From NCBI RefSeq assembly GCF_013343215.1, contig NZ_CP039143.1:2046001-2110000 (forward strand): a stretch of DNA of 64,000 bases, given 5' to 3'. Both the position numbers and the translations under genes were made by a program. Under the pieces are notes generated by a model. It was not told the DNA's origin. It was given only the letters and a program-made list of their open reading frames with translations, and did not search any database. Of this stretch, positions 63,701-64,000 are shown piece by piece. Source of the stretch: Acinetobacter sp. 10FS3-1 (GTDB lineage: Bacteria > Pseudomonadota > Gammaproteobacteria > Pseudomonadales > Moraxellaceae). Numbering within the stretch: the first letter of the stretch is position 1; the number at the start of each line of letters is the position of its first letter.

Positions 63701-64000
63701 ATGAAATACATCGATTCAAAGAAGCTTTCTGAAACACAGTTCAAGCGATATACCGGCATCTCATGGTCAACCTTTGATTTAATGGTTGAGCAATTGAAGA
63801 AACATGTCCCTGCCAAAGGCAGACCGCCTAAGTTAAGCCTGGAAGACCAGGTTCTGCTCTGTCTAAGCTATTGGCGGGAATACCGAACCTTATTTCACGT
63901 TGCGACGAGCTACGGGGTTTCAGAGTCCACAGCCTCAAGAATTGTCCGTCATGTTGAAGACTGCCTGATTCGCTCCAATCTCTTTAATTTACCCAAAGAT
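63701..64000 (+). CDS. IS5-like transposase, N-terminal part (cut by window end)
   Basis: The frame is open from the ATG at 63701 to the window edge (100 codons). It begins MKYIDSKKLSETQF, has GRPPKLSLEDQVLLCLSYWREYRTL, then ATSYGVSESTASRIVRHVED, the helix-turn-helix that precedes the DDE_4-type catalytic domain in IS5-family transposases (often made as two frames by programmed shifting). The catalytic part is outside the window, so completeness cannot be judged. It is in opposite orientation to the IS30 element. Confidence 0.75.
   Translation, partial: MKYIDSKKLSETQFKRYTGISWSTFDLMVEQLKKHVPAKGRPPKLSLEDQVLLCLSYWREYRTLFHVATSYGVSESTASRIVRHVEDCLIRSNLFNLPKD

Overview
The window looks like chromosome from an Acinetobacter species. 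This is an inference from gene content: a DcaP-like porin, a NadM-type NMN adenylyltransferase without a Nudix domain, paired CSLREA/GlyGly-CTERM proteins, lolD next to a single Lol permease, and moderately AT-rich DNA. Most of it is ordinary housekeeping chromosome. The accessory parts are at the two edges.

Left edge (1-2.5 kb): an AT-rich leftward cluster holds a J-domain protein, then a TIR-domain protein, then a SLOG-like nucleotide-binding protein cut off by the window start. The TIR and SLOG genes overlap by 16 bases. TIR plus SLOG is the logic of NAD-derived nucleotide signalling in anti-phage systems such as Thoeris, but no SIR2 part is visible here. This is the best candidate for an undescribed system.

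2.6-16 kb: a one-helix membrane protein, a DUF421 protein, a DcaP-like porin with a perfect 16-bp palindrome over its putative -35 region, an MFS carrier, a PlsC-like acyltransferase, a patatin lipoprotein, an NfeD/SPFH pair, putP, ispA, a prpF without its usual prp neighbours, and an outer-membrane barrel protein.

16-24 kb: dapD, queE-queC (preQ0), a small exported protein, a Bcp peroxiredoxin, a wrecked divergent argO/argP pair that has lost both 5' ends, yceI, nadM, an enoyl-CoA hydratase, a nitroreductase and a Nif3-like protein.

24-34.5 kb: purL, a 1.36-kb gene-free stretch with perfect inverted repeats, an SSS-family symporter with a 43-residue partner, dgt, and ruvA/ruvB separated by a cluster of hairpins.

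35-48 kb: the envelope-spanning Tol-Pal genes (ybgC-tolQRA, a strong terminator, tolB-pal), a small acidic protein, fbp, a SpoU methyltransferase, an ECF-like sigma factor with a membrane-anchored partner and a DUF3106 protein, and two tandem CSLREA proteins with GlyGly-CTERM tails.

48-62.5 kb: hda-perM, purM-purN, an alpha/beta hydrolase with a SppA-type peptidase, an LpxL-like acyltransferase, comEC, lolD with its permease, a PilZ protein, an EamA carrier, a DUF188 protein and a hypothetical protein. The right edge has a complete IS30-family element and the first 100 codons of a second, IS5-like transposase. No tRNA, rRNA or CRISPR array was seen.
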